Positions 36,767 through 49,011 are shown, numbered from the stretch's first letter. The stretch is DNA of 64,000 bases from Georgenia sp. EYE_87 (GCF_023148685.1 NZ_JAHXNL010000001.1:620001-684000); one strand, 5' to 3'. The notes: generated by a model not told the origin, from the letters alone. Program-made: numbers and translations.

Positions 36767-36790
36767 GGCAACTGGTGGCAAAACGTTGCC
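36767..36790. promoter_or_regulatory. GGCAAC operator upstream of lacI
   Basis: GGCAAC (36767-36772) and GGCAAA (36777-36782) at 10 bp period, the second paired with GTTGCC (36785-36790) as an imperfect 14 bp palindrome. It is 42-65 bp upstream of the lacI GTG. Confidence 0.65.
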
Positions 36791-36864
36791 CGGCGCGTCA
36801 CGCCGGGATACCCGGGGGCGCGCGACGCCCGTGCTGACGTAGCAGAAGGTGTGGCATCCACCCT

Positions 36865-36901
36865 GGCAACTTCCGGCATCCGTGCTGCAACCCGCGGCAA
36901 C
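36865..36901. promoter_or_regulatory. GGCAAC direct repeats upstream of the symporter gene
   Basis: Four direct hexamers: GGCAAC (36865), GGCATC (36875), TGCAAC (36886) and GGCAAC (36896), spaced 10, 11 and 10 bp. No palindromic partner is seen here, unlike the other three sites. They lie 128-164 bp before the ATG at 37029. Confidence 0.55.
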
Positions 36902-36925
36902 CGCTTTGGCCACCGTCCCCGGTGA

Positions 36926-40414
<3,489 letters not shown>

Positions 40415-40460
40415 GCGCCGGACGTAGAGTGACGGGACGAACCGGACGAGGAGGAGCGAC

Positions 40461-41321
40461 GTGGCCGGGATGAGAACCGAGCTGGCCGGTGAGCCGCTGG
40501 CCCTGGCCGACGCCGTCGGCGAGGAGCTGCGCGGCGCGGCCCCGCTCGGGGTCGCCTACTCCGGCGGGGTGGACTCCGCCCTGCTGCTCGCCCTCGCGGT
40601 GCGCACCCTGGGCGCCGGGAACGTCGTCGCCCTCCTCGGGGTCTCGCCGTCGCTCGCCCGGTCGGAGCGGGCGCGGGCGCACGAGACCGCGGCGTTCATC
40701 GGGGCCCGCGTCGTCGAGATCGAGACCCACGAGGGCGAGAACCCGGACTACGTCCGCAACGGCGTCGACCGCTGCTTCTTCTGCAAGGACGAGCTCTTCA
40801 CCCGCATCTCGGACGAGGTGGTCGCCGCCCACGGCCTGGCCGCCGTCGCCTACGGCGAGAACGCCGACGACGCCCGGCGGCCCGACCGTCCCGGCTCGAA
40901 GGCGGCGACGAACCACCGGGTGCTCCGGCCGCTGTCCGTGGCCGGGCTGACCAAGGCGCAGGTCCGGCTCGTGGCCCGGGCCCTCGCCCTGCCGGTGGCG
41001 GACAAGCCGGCCGCGCCCTGCCTCGCCTCGCGGATCCCGCACGGCGAGGAGGTCACGCCCGAGAAGCTGCGTCAGGTGGAGCGGGCCGAGGAGGTGCTCC
41101 GCGAGCTCGGCTTCTCCGACGGCCGGGTGCGCCACCACGGCGACATCGCCAGGATCGAGCTGCCGACGGCGGAGATCCCCCGCGCCGGCGAGGAGGAGAT
41201 CCGCACCGCGCTCGACGCGGGCGTCCGCGCGGCCGGCTTCCGGTACGTCGTCGTGGACCTGCGCGGCATCCAGTCCGGCGCGTTCACCCTTCCGCTGCTG
41301 GCGGTGGGCCACCGTGGCTGA
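40461..41321 (+). CDS. larE: LarE, ATP-dependent sacrificial sulfur transferase
   Basis: 286 residues of the PP-loop superfamily. VAYSGGVDSALLLALA (near residue 30) is the pyrophosphatase loop. RCFFCKDELF near 110 and PCLASRIPHGEEV near 187 follow. C187 of the latter lies where the sacrificial cysteine of L. plantarum LarE is found. LarE adenylates the carboxylated nicotinate intermediate and donates sulfur from its own cysteine, a step in nickel-pincer nucleotide synthesis. GTG at 40461 follows GAGGAG. Its end overlaps larB by 8 nt. It is 46 bp behind uidA on the same strand. Confidence 0.93.
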   Translation: MAGMRTELAGEPLALADAVGEELRGAAPLGVAYSGGVDSALLLALAVRTLGAGNVVALLGVSPSLARSERARAHETAAFIGARVVEIETHEGENPDYVRNGVDRCFFCKDELFTRISDEVVAAHGLAAVAYGENADDARRPDRPGSKAATNHRVLRPLSVAGLTKAQVRLVARALALPVADKPAAPCLASRIPHGEEVTPEKLRQVERAEEVLRELGFSDGRVRHHGDIARIELPTAEIPRAGEEEIRTALDAGVRAAGFRYVVVDLRGIQSGAFTLPLLAVGHRG

Positions 41322-42057
41322 GGTCCGCGGTCCCCGCACCGCCGCGGCGGGTCGCGCCGCCGCGCCGGACCTCGCCGTCGACGGCGTCGCGGAGCTCGAC
41401 CACGACCGCGCCCGCCGGCGCGGGTACCCCGAGGCGGTGTTCTGCGAGGGCAAGTCCCCGGCCCAGCTGCGCGCCATCGCCACCGCGCTGCTCGAGCGCC
41501 ACGGTGAGAACCCGGCCGATGACGCCCCCCGGACCCTGTTCACGCGCGCGGACGCCGAGCGGGCCCAGGCCGTCCTGGACGTGCTGCCGGACGCGCTCCA
41601 CGAGCCCGAGGCACGCCTGCTGGCCTGGCCGCCCATCCCGCCGGAGCCGACGGGGGGCCTCGTCGTCGTCGCCTGCGCCGGCACCTCCGACCTGCCCGTC
41701 GCCCGCGAGGCCGAGCTCACCGCCCGGTACCTCGGCCGGCGCACCGAGCTGGTGGTCGACGTCGGCGTCGCCGGCCTGCACCGGATCCTCGCCCGGACCG
41801 AGACCCTGCGCGCCGCGGCGGCCGTGGTCGTGGTGGCCGGCATGGACGGCGCGCTGCCCGGGGTGGTGGCCGGCCTGGTGAGCGCCCCGGTGGTGGCCGT
41901 GCCGACCTCGGTGGGCTACGGCGCCGCGTTCGAGGGGCTGGCCCCGCTGCTGACGATGCTCAACGCGTGCGCGCCCGGCGTCGGCGTGGTCAACATCGAC
42001 AACGGCTACGGCGGCGGACACCTCGCGGCGCAGATCGCCGCGCCGCGGCGCGACTGA
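41314..42057 (+). CDS. larB: LarB, nickel-pincer cofactor biosynthesis carboxylase
   Basis: 247 residues. VVVACAGTSDLPVAREAELTA-like block near residue 130 and the PurE/AIRC-like core (MDGALPGVVAGLVSAPVVAVPTS) identify LarB, which carboxylates and hydrolyses nicotinic acid adenine dinucleotide. C219 in MLNACAPGVGVVNIDNGYG matches the cysteine that forms the covalent intermediate. The start overlaps larE. It makes the substrate on which LarE acts, then LarC inserts nickel. The larA and larC genes are 7 kb downstream. Confidence 0.94.
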   Translation: MAEVRGPRTAAAGRAAAPDLAVDGVAELDHDRARRRGYPEAVFCEGKSPAQLRAIATALLERHGENPADDAPRTLFTRADAERAQAVLDVLPDALHEPEARLLAWPPIPPEPTGGLVVVACAGTSDLPVAREAELTARYLGRRTELVVDVGVAGLHRILARTETLRAAAAVVVVAGMDGALPGVVAGLVSAPVVAVPTSVGYGAAFEGLAPLLTMLNACAPGVGVVNIDNGYGGGHLAAQIAAPRRD

Positions 42058-42159
42058 CCCACCCCGCCGCGGAGGCCCCGCCGCGGAGGCCGCACCCGAG
42101 CCCCTCGTCCCCGGGTCCCGCTCCGCCCGGCCCCTCGGGCGCCGTGCCAGGATGACCCC

Positions 42160-42609
42160 ATGAGCACCGTGTTCACGCAGATCATCGAGGGTCAGATCCC
42201 CGGCCGCTTCGTGTGGGCGGACGACGTGAGCGTCGTCTTCTCGACCATCGCCCCCATCACGGACGGGCACATGCTCGTGGTCCCGCGCGCGGAGGTCAGC
42301 CAGTACACGGACGCCGACGACGAGCTGGTCGCCCACCTCGCCGTGGTGGCCAAGGAGGTGGGCCGTGCCCAGCAGGCGGCTTTCGGCTCACCGCGGGCGG
42401 CCGTGCTCGTCGCGGGCTTCGAGGTGGAGCACCTGCACCTGCACGTGCTGCCCGCCTGGGACGAGCAGTCGCTGCGCTTCGACAACGCCCGCCACGACGT
42501 GCCCGCCGAGGAGCTCGACGCCGCCGCCGAGCGGGTGCGTGACGCCCTCCGGCAGGCCGGGCACGGCGCACGCGTCCCGGCCCGTCTGGGGTCGGCCGCG
42601 CTGGCCTGA
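42160..42609 (+). CDS. HIT-family nucleotide-binding hydrolase
   Basis: 149 residues. The histidine triad reads EHLHLHVLPAW near residue 93, and ITDGHMLVVPRAEV near 38 is the usual first conserved strand. HIT proteins hydrolyse AMP-linked small molecules such as adenosine phosphoramidates or dinucleoside polyphosphates in the cytoplasm. ATG at 42160. It is on the same strand 102 bp after larB, but a functional link to the Lar pathway, which releases AMP-type products, is only a possibility. Confidence 0.92.
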   Translation: MSTVFTQIIEGQIPGRFVWADDVSVVFSTIAPITDGHMLVVPRAEVSQYTDADDELVAHLAVVAKEVGRAQQAAFGSPRAAVLVAGFEVEHLHLHVLPAWDEQSLRFDNARHDVPAEELDAAAERVRDALRQAGHGARVPARLGSAALA

Positions 42610-42636
42610 CAGACCGAGCCCCCGCGCGCCGGCCGG

Positions 42637-43353
42637 TCAGGCGAGCACGAGCACCCACTGGTCCCAGAAGATCGCGACCGCCGCGGCCACCACGAGCACG
42701 TACCAGGCGGCCACGATCACCCAGCGGTCCTGCACCAGGGTGCGACGCAGTCGGTCCGGCAGCCGGACATGCCCCGCCTGGCCCGCCCGGGCCAGGACGT
42801 TGACGAAGATCGGGATCGTCACCACCCACACCACCAGGCAGTACGGGCACAGCATCCGGATGCTGAAGAACGCCTGGTACTGGAACCAGAAGATCGCACC
42901 GATCGCGCCCGTCGCGCCGGCCACGAGCGCCACCCAGAACCAGCGGGCCGGCCGCACCCCGGCAAGGAACATCACGCCGACGGTCAGACAGGCCGCGAAC
43001 GCGACCGTGCCGACGACGGCGTTGGGGATGCCGAGCGCGTGCGCCTGCCACGTGGTGATGAAGCTGCCGCAACCGATCAGCGGGTTGAAGTCACAGGCGA
43101 GCGCGGCGTCCGGGTCCGCCGCCACCTTGAGCTCGGAGAGCACCAGCTCCACGGCGGCCCAGAGCCCGAGCAGCCCGCCGACGGTCAGCACCCAGCCGAG
43201 CTCGCGCGGTGCCCCGCCGGCGGACTGGTGCGCGCTGGGCCGGGCCCGGTCGAGAACTGCGAGCTCGGTCTCGAGCTCCTCGTCGCTCAGGTCGTCGTAG
43301 TCCTCGGGCGAGCGTGCGCCCTCGACGTGGGATGACGTGCTCCTGGTGCTCAC
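42637..43353 (-). CDS. Vitamin K epoxide reductase (VKOR) family protein
   Basis: 238 residues with five membrane helices after an acidic 50-residue cytoplasmic lead. The four functional cysteines are seen: C87 and C95 in ACDFNPLIGCGSF (loop pair) and C169, C172 in MLCPYC (active-site CxxC by the quinone site). Bacterial VKOR reoxidises DsbA-like proteins so that exported proteins gain disulfides, the usual system in actinobacteria lacking DsbB. No DsbA partner is fused or adjacent. It is convergent with the HIT gene (27 bp between stops). Confidence 0.93.
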   Translation of the reverse strand: MSTRSTSSHVEGARSPEDYDDLSDEELETELAVLDRARPSAHQSAGGAPRELGWVLTVGGLLGLWAAVELVLSELKVAADPDAALACDFNPLIGCGSFITTWQAHALGIPNAVVGTVAFAACLTVGVMFLAGVRPARWFWVALVAGATGAIGAIFWFQYQAFFSIRMLCPYCLVVWVVTIPIFVNVLARAGQAGHVRLPDRLRRTLVQDRWVIVAAWYVLVVAAAVAIFWDQWVLVLA

Positions 43354-43406
43354 GCGCCCTCCTTGGTTCTCACGAGCAGTATGCGGTCCGGCGCCCGGCG
43401 GCGCCG

Positions 43407-45365
43407 TCAGTCGCCGGACTCGCCGGAGCTGCCGCCGTCGGTGACGCCGCCGTCGGTCACGCCACCGTCAGGGGTGGCACCGTCAGGGGCGGCACCGTCT
43501 GGCACGGCACCGTCAGGGGCGGCACCGCCGGGCACGGCGCCGTTGCCGGGGTCGCCGCCGTCGGGGACGCCCCCGTTCTCGGTCCCGGCACCGCCGTCCG
43601 ACGGCGGACGGGGGAACTCGTACCAGGAGCCCAGCCGCACGGACGCGTCGGTGCCGACCTGGATCCGCCGGTAGTCCATCGGCTCGCCGGTGGCCCGGTC
43701 GACGCGCAGCACCGTGAGCTCGGCCTCCCCGGTGAGCGGCCCCACGGTCGCCCCGCCCCCCGCTCCCCCGCCGCTCGAGGTGCTGATGTAGCGCGTGCCG
43801 GCCCCGGCGACCTCCGGCCCCACCGTGCGGTGCCAGTGCCCGGAGAGCTGCAGCGGTGCGCAGCCGGCGTCCAGCGTGGCCGTCCCGGCGCGCGGGTTGT
43901 GCACGAGGAGGATGTCGACGGGGTCACCGCTCTCGGCGGCCGCGCAGGCCACCTGGGCGAGGCGCTGCTCCATCTCCGGGAGGGTCTCGTCGCGTTCCTG
44001 CCGGGTGCCCGACCCGACGGCGGTCAGCGTCGGGTCCGTGTCGCCGAGGATGCGCACGCCCGCGACCTCCACCACGTCGCCACCGAGAACCGTCCAGCCC
44101 GCCTGCCGCTCCTGCTCCGCCGTGATGACGGAGTCGTGGTTGCCGGTCGCGACGACGACCGGCACGCCGTCCGGCACCGCGCGGGCGAACGCGTTCACGC
44201 AGTAGGACTCGACCGACGTCCCGCTCATCACCGTGTCGCCGGCGTCGAGGAGCACCTGCGCGCCCGTCTGCTCGATCGCCGTCGCGATGACGGAGGCCAT
44301 GCCGACGTTGCAGTGCAGGTCGGAGACCATCAGGAGGGTGACCGGGTCCGGCTCGGGTTCCTCCTCGGTGGTGGCCGGCGCGGACGGCTCGGCCTCCGTC
44401 GTCGTCCCGTCCGTCGTCGTCCCGTCCGACGGCGGCGCCTCCGTGATCACCCCGTCCGACGTCGTCCCGTCCGACGTCGTCCCGTCCGCCGTGCTCCCGT
44501 CCGACGGCGACGCGTCCGCCGTCGTCCCCTCCCCGGCGGGGGACTGCCGGCTGCGGCCGCGCGGGGCCGCCCCCTCGGCCTCGTGCGCAGCGACGAGGTT
44601 CTCCGACGCCAGGGCGTAGAACGCCTCGTTCTCCTCGAACGCGGACCTCACGGTCTGGCCGTACACCGCGACGACGTCGGCGAGGCGCCCGGTGATCCGC
44701 GCCCCCTCGAGCGGCGTGCCCGCGAGCACGGCCGGGCTGTAGCCGGCGGGGGTCGCCTGCCGCGTCTGCGGGACGACGAGGGCGGCCGTGCCGCCCAGGA
44801 CCACGGCCCCGGTCAGCACGGCGACGCCGGGGCGGGCCAGGGCGCCCCGGAGCTCGTCGCGCAGCCGTCCGTGGGAGGCGAGCCGGCCGGCGGCGAGCAG
44901 CACGAGCAGCAGCGACCAGGCGACGGCGGTGCGCCCGAGCGCGTCGGTGACCAGTCCTCGCACGGCGTCGGCGACAGCCGCCTCGGGCTGGCCGAAGAGC
45001 TGGCCGTACGCCTCCAGGTCGGCCAGCAGTCCGGGCAGCGGCGAGCCGGCGGTCTGCAGGTCGGTCGGGATCTCCCGGACCACCACCTCCGCGCCGAGCG
45101 GCCACGGCAGCGGGGAGTCGATGATGACCGCCCCGAGCGGGCCCATCTGGAGCGAGATCTGCCGGTCGAGCGTCACGTGGTAGTCGGCCTTGTGCGGGCC
45201 GAGCGAGGAGTGCGTGCTGGCGGTGGTCACGCCCACGGCCACCGCGAGGAGCCCGGTCAGGAGAAAGGCGAGCAGGCCGCGGACGGTCTGCCGGGTCGCG
45301 GGCGTCTGGCGGTGCCACCACTCCCAGCGACGCCGGGTGCCGCCTGCGGGTCTCATCACGGCCAT
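43407..45365 (-). CDS. Membrane-anchored metallophosphoesterase with low-complexity tails
   Basis: 652 residues. The N-terminus has a membrane helix near 30-50, an extracytoplasmic stretch and a second and third helix around 150-200. A Ser/Thr/Asp/Gly/Glu linker (about 275-345, SDGTTSDG-type repeats) leads to a calcineurin-like phosphoesterase: LLMVSDLHCNVG, LLDAGDTVMSG, ATGNHDS, LVHNPR and SGHWHR supply the metal ligands. The last 60 residues are PDGA/PDGG-type repeats. The catalytic part is probably outside the cell; the substrate is unknown. The true start may be GTG 45359 or ATG 45356, because GGGGAG is too close to ATG 45365. Confidence 0.85.
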   Translation of the reverse strand: MAVMRPAGGTRRRWEWWHRQTPATRQTVRGLLAFLLTGLLAVAVGVTTASTHSSLGPHKADYHVTLDRQISLQMGPLGAVIIDSPLPWPLGAEVVVREIPTDLQTAGSPLPGLLADLEAYGQLFGQPEAAVADAVRGLVTDALGRTAVAWSLLLVLLAAGRLASHGRLRDELRGALARPGVAVLTGAVVLGGTAALVVPQTRQATPAGYSPAVLAGTPLEGARITGRLADVVAVYGQTVRSAFEENEAFYALASENLVAAHEAEGAAPRGRSRQSPAGEGTTADASPSDGSTADGTTSDGTTSDGVITEAPPSDGTTTDGTTTEAEPSAPATTEEEPEPDPVTLLMVSDLHCNVGMASVIATAIEQTGAQVLLDAGDTVMSGTSVESYCVNAFARAVPDGVPVVVATGNHDSVITAEQERQAGWTVLGGDVVEVAGVRILGDTDPTLTAVGSGTRQERDETLPEMEQRLAQVACAAAESGDPVDILLVHNPRAGTATLDAGCAPLQLSGHWHRTVGPEVAGAGTRYISTSSGGGAGGGATVGPLTGEAELTVLRVDRATGEPMDYRRIQVGTDASVRLGSWYEFPRPPSDGGAGTENGGVPDGGDPGNGAVPGGAAPDGAVPDGAAPDGATPDGGVTDGGVTDGGSSGESGD

Positions 45366-45450
45366 TCTCCCCTTGCGCGCGCTCCTGCGCGCAAGTGGAC
45401 CACCGACGGGGCCGGAAGTGGCAGCGTGTACCCCGGGTGCGGGGTCCGCC

Positions 45451-45472
45451 CGCTCCCAGCATGCTGGGAGCG
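45451..45472. promoter_or_regulatory. Perfect 22 bp palindrome between divergent genes
   Basis: Arms CGCTCCCAGCA / TGCTGGGAGCG with no spacer, midway between the phosphoesterase (minus) and glutamate-cysteine-ligase-like (plus) genes. A loopless perfect palindrome favours a dimeric protein-binding site over an RNA hairpin. Confidence 0.6.
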
Positions 45473-45553
45473 CTCCCGGGCGAGCGCACGAGGCGCCCGG
45501 GCCGGCCAGGACGCCCGGTGATCCCGGGGAACGACCAGGGAGCAGGAGGCCCG

Positions 45554-47029
45554 ATGGGCAAGGACGTCAGCGCCAAGGTCTACACCCGCGCCGACCACAC
45601 CAGGTACCGCCATGCGGTCCAGCGCTGCCTCGACGCCCTCGAGGAGATGCTCGACCGCGGCTCGTTCGCGCAGGACGAGTGGCGCACGGGCCTGGAGATC
45701 GAGCTCAACCTGGTCGACGGCGACCTGATGCCCTCCATGAACAACGCCGAGGTGCTCGAGCACATCGACGACTGGCGCTACCAGACCGAGCTCGGCCGCT
45801 TCAACATCGAGCTGAACGTCGAGCCGCGGCGGATCGACGGCCAGTCGCTGCTCCAGCTCGAGTCCGCCCTGCGCAAGAACCTCAACCGGGCCCGGGACCG
45901 TGCCGGCGACCTCGGGGCGGACATCGTCATGATCGGGATCCTGCCCACGCTCCCCACGCCGGAGCCCGGCCGCTCGTGGTTCTCCTCCAACGCCCGCTAC
46001 CAGATGCTCGACGAGGCGGTCCTGACCTCTCGCAGGGAGGACGTCGTCATCGACATCCGCGGGGCGGAGCGCCTGCAGATGACGGCGGACACGATCGCGG
46101 TCGAGGCCGCGTGCACGTCCACGCAGTTCCACCTCCAGGTGCGCCCGAACACCTTCGCGCGCTACTGGAACGCGGCCCAGGTGCTGGCGGGCCCGCAGCT
46201 CGCGCTCGGGGCGAACTCGCCGTACGTGTTCGGCCACCAGCTCCAGGCCGAGTCCCGGGTCGAGCTGTTCCTGCAGGCCACCGACACGCGGCCGCCGGAG
46301 CTGCGCAACCAGGGGGTGCGCCCGCTGGTGCCGTTCGGGGACCGGTGGATCAACTCGATCTTCGACCTCTTCGAGGAGAACGTCCGCTACTACCCGGCGC
46401 TGATCCCGGAGACGTCCGACGAGGACCCGCTGGAGGTGCTGGCGGCGGGCGGCACGCCGCACCTCTCGGAGCTGAGGCTGCACAACGGCACCATCTACCG
46501 CTGGAACCGGCCGATCTACGACGTCTCCGACGGCCGCCCGCACCTGCGGGTGGAGAACCGCATCCTCCCCGCCGGCCCCACCGTGCTCGACGTCCTGGCC
46601 AACGCCGCGTTCTTCTACGGCGCCTCGGTGGACATGGTGCTCGACGAGCGCCCGATCTGGTCCCGCATGAGCTTCGAAGCCGCGCGGGAGAACTTCCACA
46701 CGGCCGCCCGCCACGGCGCGGACGCCCGGATGTACTGGCCGGGGGTCGGCTCGGTGGACTGGGACGAACTGGTGCTGCGCGCGCTGCTCCCGGCGGCGCA
46801 GCGCGGGCTGGAGCGGCTGGGCGTGGCCCCCGAGGCGGTCGACCGGTACCTCGGGGTCATCGAGGGGCGCGCCAAGCTGCGCACCAACGGCGCCGCCTGG
46901 CAGGTGGCCGCCACCCAGGCGTTCGAGGCGCGGGGCATGGACCGGCCCGCCGCGCTGAAGGCCATGCTCAAGGAGTACATCCTGCACATGCACAGCAACG
47001 AGCCGGTCCACACCTGGCCGGTGCCCTGA
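45554..47029 (+). CDS. Glutamate-cysteine-ligase-family (GCS2-like) carboxylate-amine ligase
   Basis: 491 residues. RTGLEIELNLVD near residue 45 (metal-binding acidic strand of the GCS2 fold), RFNIELNVEPRRIDGQSL near 90, ACTSTQFHLQVRP near 185 and ENRILPAGPTVLDVLANAAF near 340 fit the large actinobacterial GCS2-type family (COG2170-like). Such proteins join glutamate to an amino compound using ATP. Actinobacteria usually make mycothiol and not glutathione, so gamma-glutamylcysteine is not a safe product call. ATG at 45554 follows GGAGG. It is divergent from the phosphoesterase across a 22 bp palindrome. Confidence 0.8.
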   Translation: MGKDVSAKVYTRADHTRYRHAVQRCLDALEEMLDRGSFAQDEWRTGLEIELNLVDGDLMPSMNNAEVLEHIDDWRYQTELGRFNIELNVEPRRIDGQSLLQLESALRKNLNRARDRAGDLGADIVMIGILPTLPTPEPGRSWFSSNARYQMLDEAVLTSRREDVVIDIRGAERLQMTADTIAVEAACTSTQFHLQVRPNTFARYWNAAQVLAGPQLALGANSPYVFGHQLQAESRVELFLQATDTRPPELRNQGVRPLVPFGDRWINSIFDLFEENVRYYPALIPETSDEDPLEVLAAGGTPHLSELRLHNGTIYRWNRPIYDVSDGRPHLRVENRILPAGPTVLDVLANAAFFYGASVDMVLDERPIWSRMSFEAARENFHTAARHGADARMYWPGVGSVDWDELVLRALLPAAQRGLERLGVAPEAVDRYLGVIEGRAKLRTNGAAWQVAATQAFEARGMDRPAALKAMLKEYILHMHSNEPVHTWPVP

Positions 47030-47104
47030 ACGAGCGGCGGCCCTGAGGGAGCGGCTGAGCCGACTTCCGGCGGCGCGGGGCGTTCCCGCGGCGTGGGCGC
47101 CCCC

Positions 47105-47581
47105 TCAGGCACCGGTGTTCATCAGCCCGCCGATCCAGGAGAAGGCGGCGACGATGAAGGCGTTCAGGCCGACGGCGAGGCCCGCAAGCGCGGGCCAGCG
47201 GGGCCTGCGCCGCTGGGAGATGCCCACCAGGCCCAGCACCGCTGCGGCGAGGCCGAGGATGAGGGTGACGAAGAGCGAGACCGAGGTGTACAGGTCCTGG
47301 TCGGGCGCGGCGACCCGCTCGACGCTGAGGGCGTAGACCGCCTGCCAGACGGTCAGCACGACCGCGACGAGCAGCGCGGTCCACGCCACGGGGTTGCCGC
47401 GGCCGGTCGCCGTCCCTTTCTCGCCCGGCAGGTCGGTGTCAGCGGCTCCGGGAGCGAGGTCCGTCTCGTCGCGGTCACGGCGACGGCGCAGCCCCCGCCC
47501 GTGGCGGGTGGCGTCGTCCGCGGGGAGGCCGGGTTCCTCGGATCGACGCGCAGGGGTCTCGGGCCCGGTCGGCTCAGTCAT
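47105..47581 (-). CDS. Small membrane protein of unknown function
   Basis: 158 residues. A charged, Arg/Asp/Pro-rich cytoplasmic N-terminus (about 60 residues) is followed by three hydrophobic segments at about 65-83, 100-122 and 132-152, separated by short polar loops (SQRRRPRWP). I do not recognise a named family, though the layout resembles DUF4190/DUF308-like actinobacterial proteins. ATG at 47581 has GAGGAA upstream. It is convergent with the ligase-like gene and divergent from the amidohydrolase gene. Confidence 0.72.
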   Translation of the reverse strand: MTEPTGPETPARRSEEPGLPADDATRHGRGLRRRRDRDETDLAPGAADTDLPGEKGTATGRGNPVAWTALLVAVVLTVWQAVYALSVERVAAPDQDLYTSVSLFVTLILGLAAAVLGLVGISQRRRPRWPALAGLAVGLNAFIVAAFSWIGGLMNTGA

Positions 47582-47707
47582 GGTTCCTCCTCGGTGCGCC
47601 GCCACTGACCTCTTCAGCCTGCCAGGTTCCGTCGCCCGGCACGCGGCGCCGCGCCAACAGATTCCGCCGCGTCGCCGCGGGTGCCGGCGTCGGCCAGGAT
47701 GGGCGAC

Positions 47708-48943
47708 ATGAACCACAACGGCCCTGCTCCCGCCCGTCGCCCCCGCGGAAGCGTCGCCGTCGTCGGCGGACGCGTCGTTCCCGTCGACGGCGAGCCGCTC
47801 GACGCGGGCACCGTGCTCGTGGTCGACGGCGTGATCACCGCCGTCGGCCCGGACGTCGCCGTCCCGGACGGGGTGCCCGTCGTCGACGCCGCCGGGCGCT
47901 GGGTGCTGCCCGGCTTCGTCGAGGCGCACGCGCACCTGGGCGTCGCCGAGGAGGGGGTCGGCTGGGCCGGCGACGACACGAACGAGATGACGGGGCCGAA
48001 CATGGCCGCCGTGCGGGCCCTGGACGCGATCGACATCGAGGAGGAGGGCTTCCGGGACGCCCTCGTCGGCGGGGTGACCTCCGCCGTCGTCAAGCCCGGC
48101 TCCGGCAACCCCATCGGCGGGCAGAGCGTGGCGATCAAGACCTGGGGCGGCCGAACGGTCGACGAGCAGATCATCCGGGCCGCGGTGTCGGTGAAGTCCG
48201 CGCTCGGGGAGAACCCGAAACGGGTCTACTCGGAGAAGAAGCAGCTGCCCTCGACGCGGCTGGGCGTGGCCAAGGTGATCCGCGAGGCGTTCATGGCCGC
48301 GCAGGACTACGCCGCCGCGCGAGCCCACGCCGCGGCGGAGCGCAAGCCCTTCGAGCGAGACCTCGGGCTCGAGACGCTGGTGCGCGTGCTCGACGGCGAG
48401 CTCGTCTGGGACCAGCACACGCACCGGCACGACGACATCGCGACCGCCCTGCGCCTCGCCGAGGAGTTCGGGTACCGGCTCGTGGTCAACCACGGCACGG
48501 AGGGCGCGAAGATCGCCGACGTGCTCGCCGAGAAGGACGTCCCGGTGATCTTCGGCCCGATGCTCACCTCGCGGTCCAAGGTCGAGCTGCGCGACCGCGC
48601 CATCGCCAACCTGGCGCGCCTCGCGGAGGCCGGCGTGCGCGTCGCGATCACCACGGACCACCCGGTGGTGCCGATCAACTTCCTCGTGCACCAGGCCTCG
48701 CTGGCCGTGAAGGAGGGCCTCGACCGCGACGTCGCGCTCAGCGCGCTCACGCTCAACCCGGCGGCGATGCTCGGCCTGGACGACCGGGTCGGGGCGCTGC
48801 GGGAGGGGCTGGACGGCGACGTCGTCGTCTGGTCCGGCGACCCGCTGGACGTCTACTCCCGCGCCGAGCGGGTCTTCATCGAGGGCACCGAGGTGTACTC
48901 GTTCGAGGGCGGCGTGCGCGAGCGCGGTGAACGGTTCGCCTGA
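47708..48943 (+). CDS. Amidohydrolase (imidazolonepropionase-like subgroup)
   Basis: 411 residues. A beta-sandwich lead (VAVVGGRVVPVDGEPLDAG) is followed by the metal motif GFVEAHAHLG (HxH, near residue 75), KPGSGNPIGGQ near 135, VVNHGTEGAKI near 263 and the metal aspartate in TTDHPVVP near 320, and it closes with DGDVVVWSGDPLDV. This is the amidohydrolase subgroup that includes imidazolonepropionase and prolidase-like enzymes and hydrolyses cyclic amides or peptides. The start is taken at ATG 47708; GTG 47681 and ATG 47699 are in frame. There is no operon partner. Confidence 0.88.
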   Translation: MNHNGPAPARRPRGSVAVVGGRVVPVDGEPLDAGTVLVVDGVITAVGPDVAVPDGVPVVDAAGRWVLPGFVEAHAHLGVAEEGVGWAGDDTNEMTGPNMAAVRALDAIDIEEEGFRDALVGGVTSAVVKPGSGNPIGGQSVAIKTWGGRTVDEQIIRAAVSVKSALGENPKRVYSEKKQLPSTRLGVAKVIREAFMAAQDYAAARAHAAAERKPFERDLGLETLVRVLDGELVWDQHTHRHDDIATALRLAEEFGYRLVVNHGTEGAKIADVLAEKDVPVIFGPMLTSRSKVELRDRAIANLARLAEAGVRVAITTDHPVVPINFLVHQASLAVKEGLDRDVALSALTLNPAAMLGLDDRVGALREGLDGDVVVWSGDPLDVYSRAERVFIEGTEVYSFEGGVRERGERFA

Positions 48944-48995
48944 GTCGGCGGCATGCGGGACGGCGGACGGCGGGACGGCGGGACGGCGTCCACCG

Positions 48996-49011
48996 GTTGC
49001 CGCCTGTTGCC
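48996..49011. promoter_or_regulatory. GTTGCC direct repeat upstream of larA
   Basis: GTTGCC at 48996-49001 and 49006-49011 (GGCAAC on the other strand), 10 bp apart, 55-70 bp upstream of the larA ATG. Same hexamer and period as in the hexuronate operators. Confidence 0.45.

Noticed and set aside
45554-47029. Glutathione synthesis gene gshA
   Set aside because: The fold is GCS2-like, but actinobacteria generally use mycothiol, no gshB is present in the window and the family is broad, so a specific gshA name was not given.
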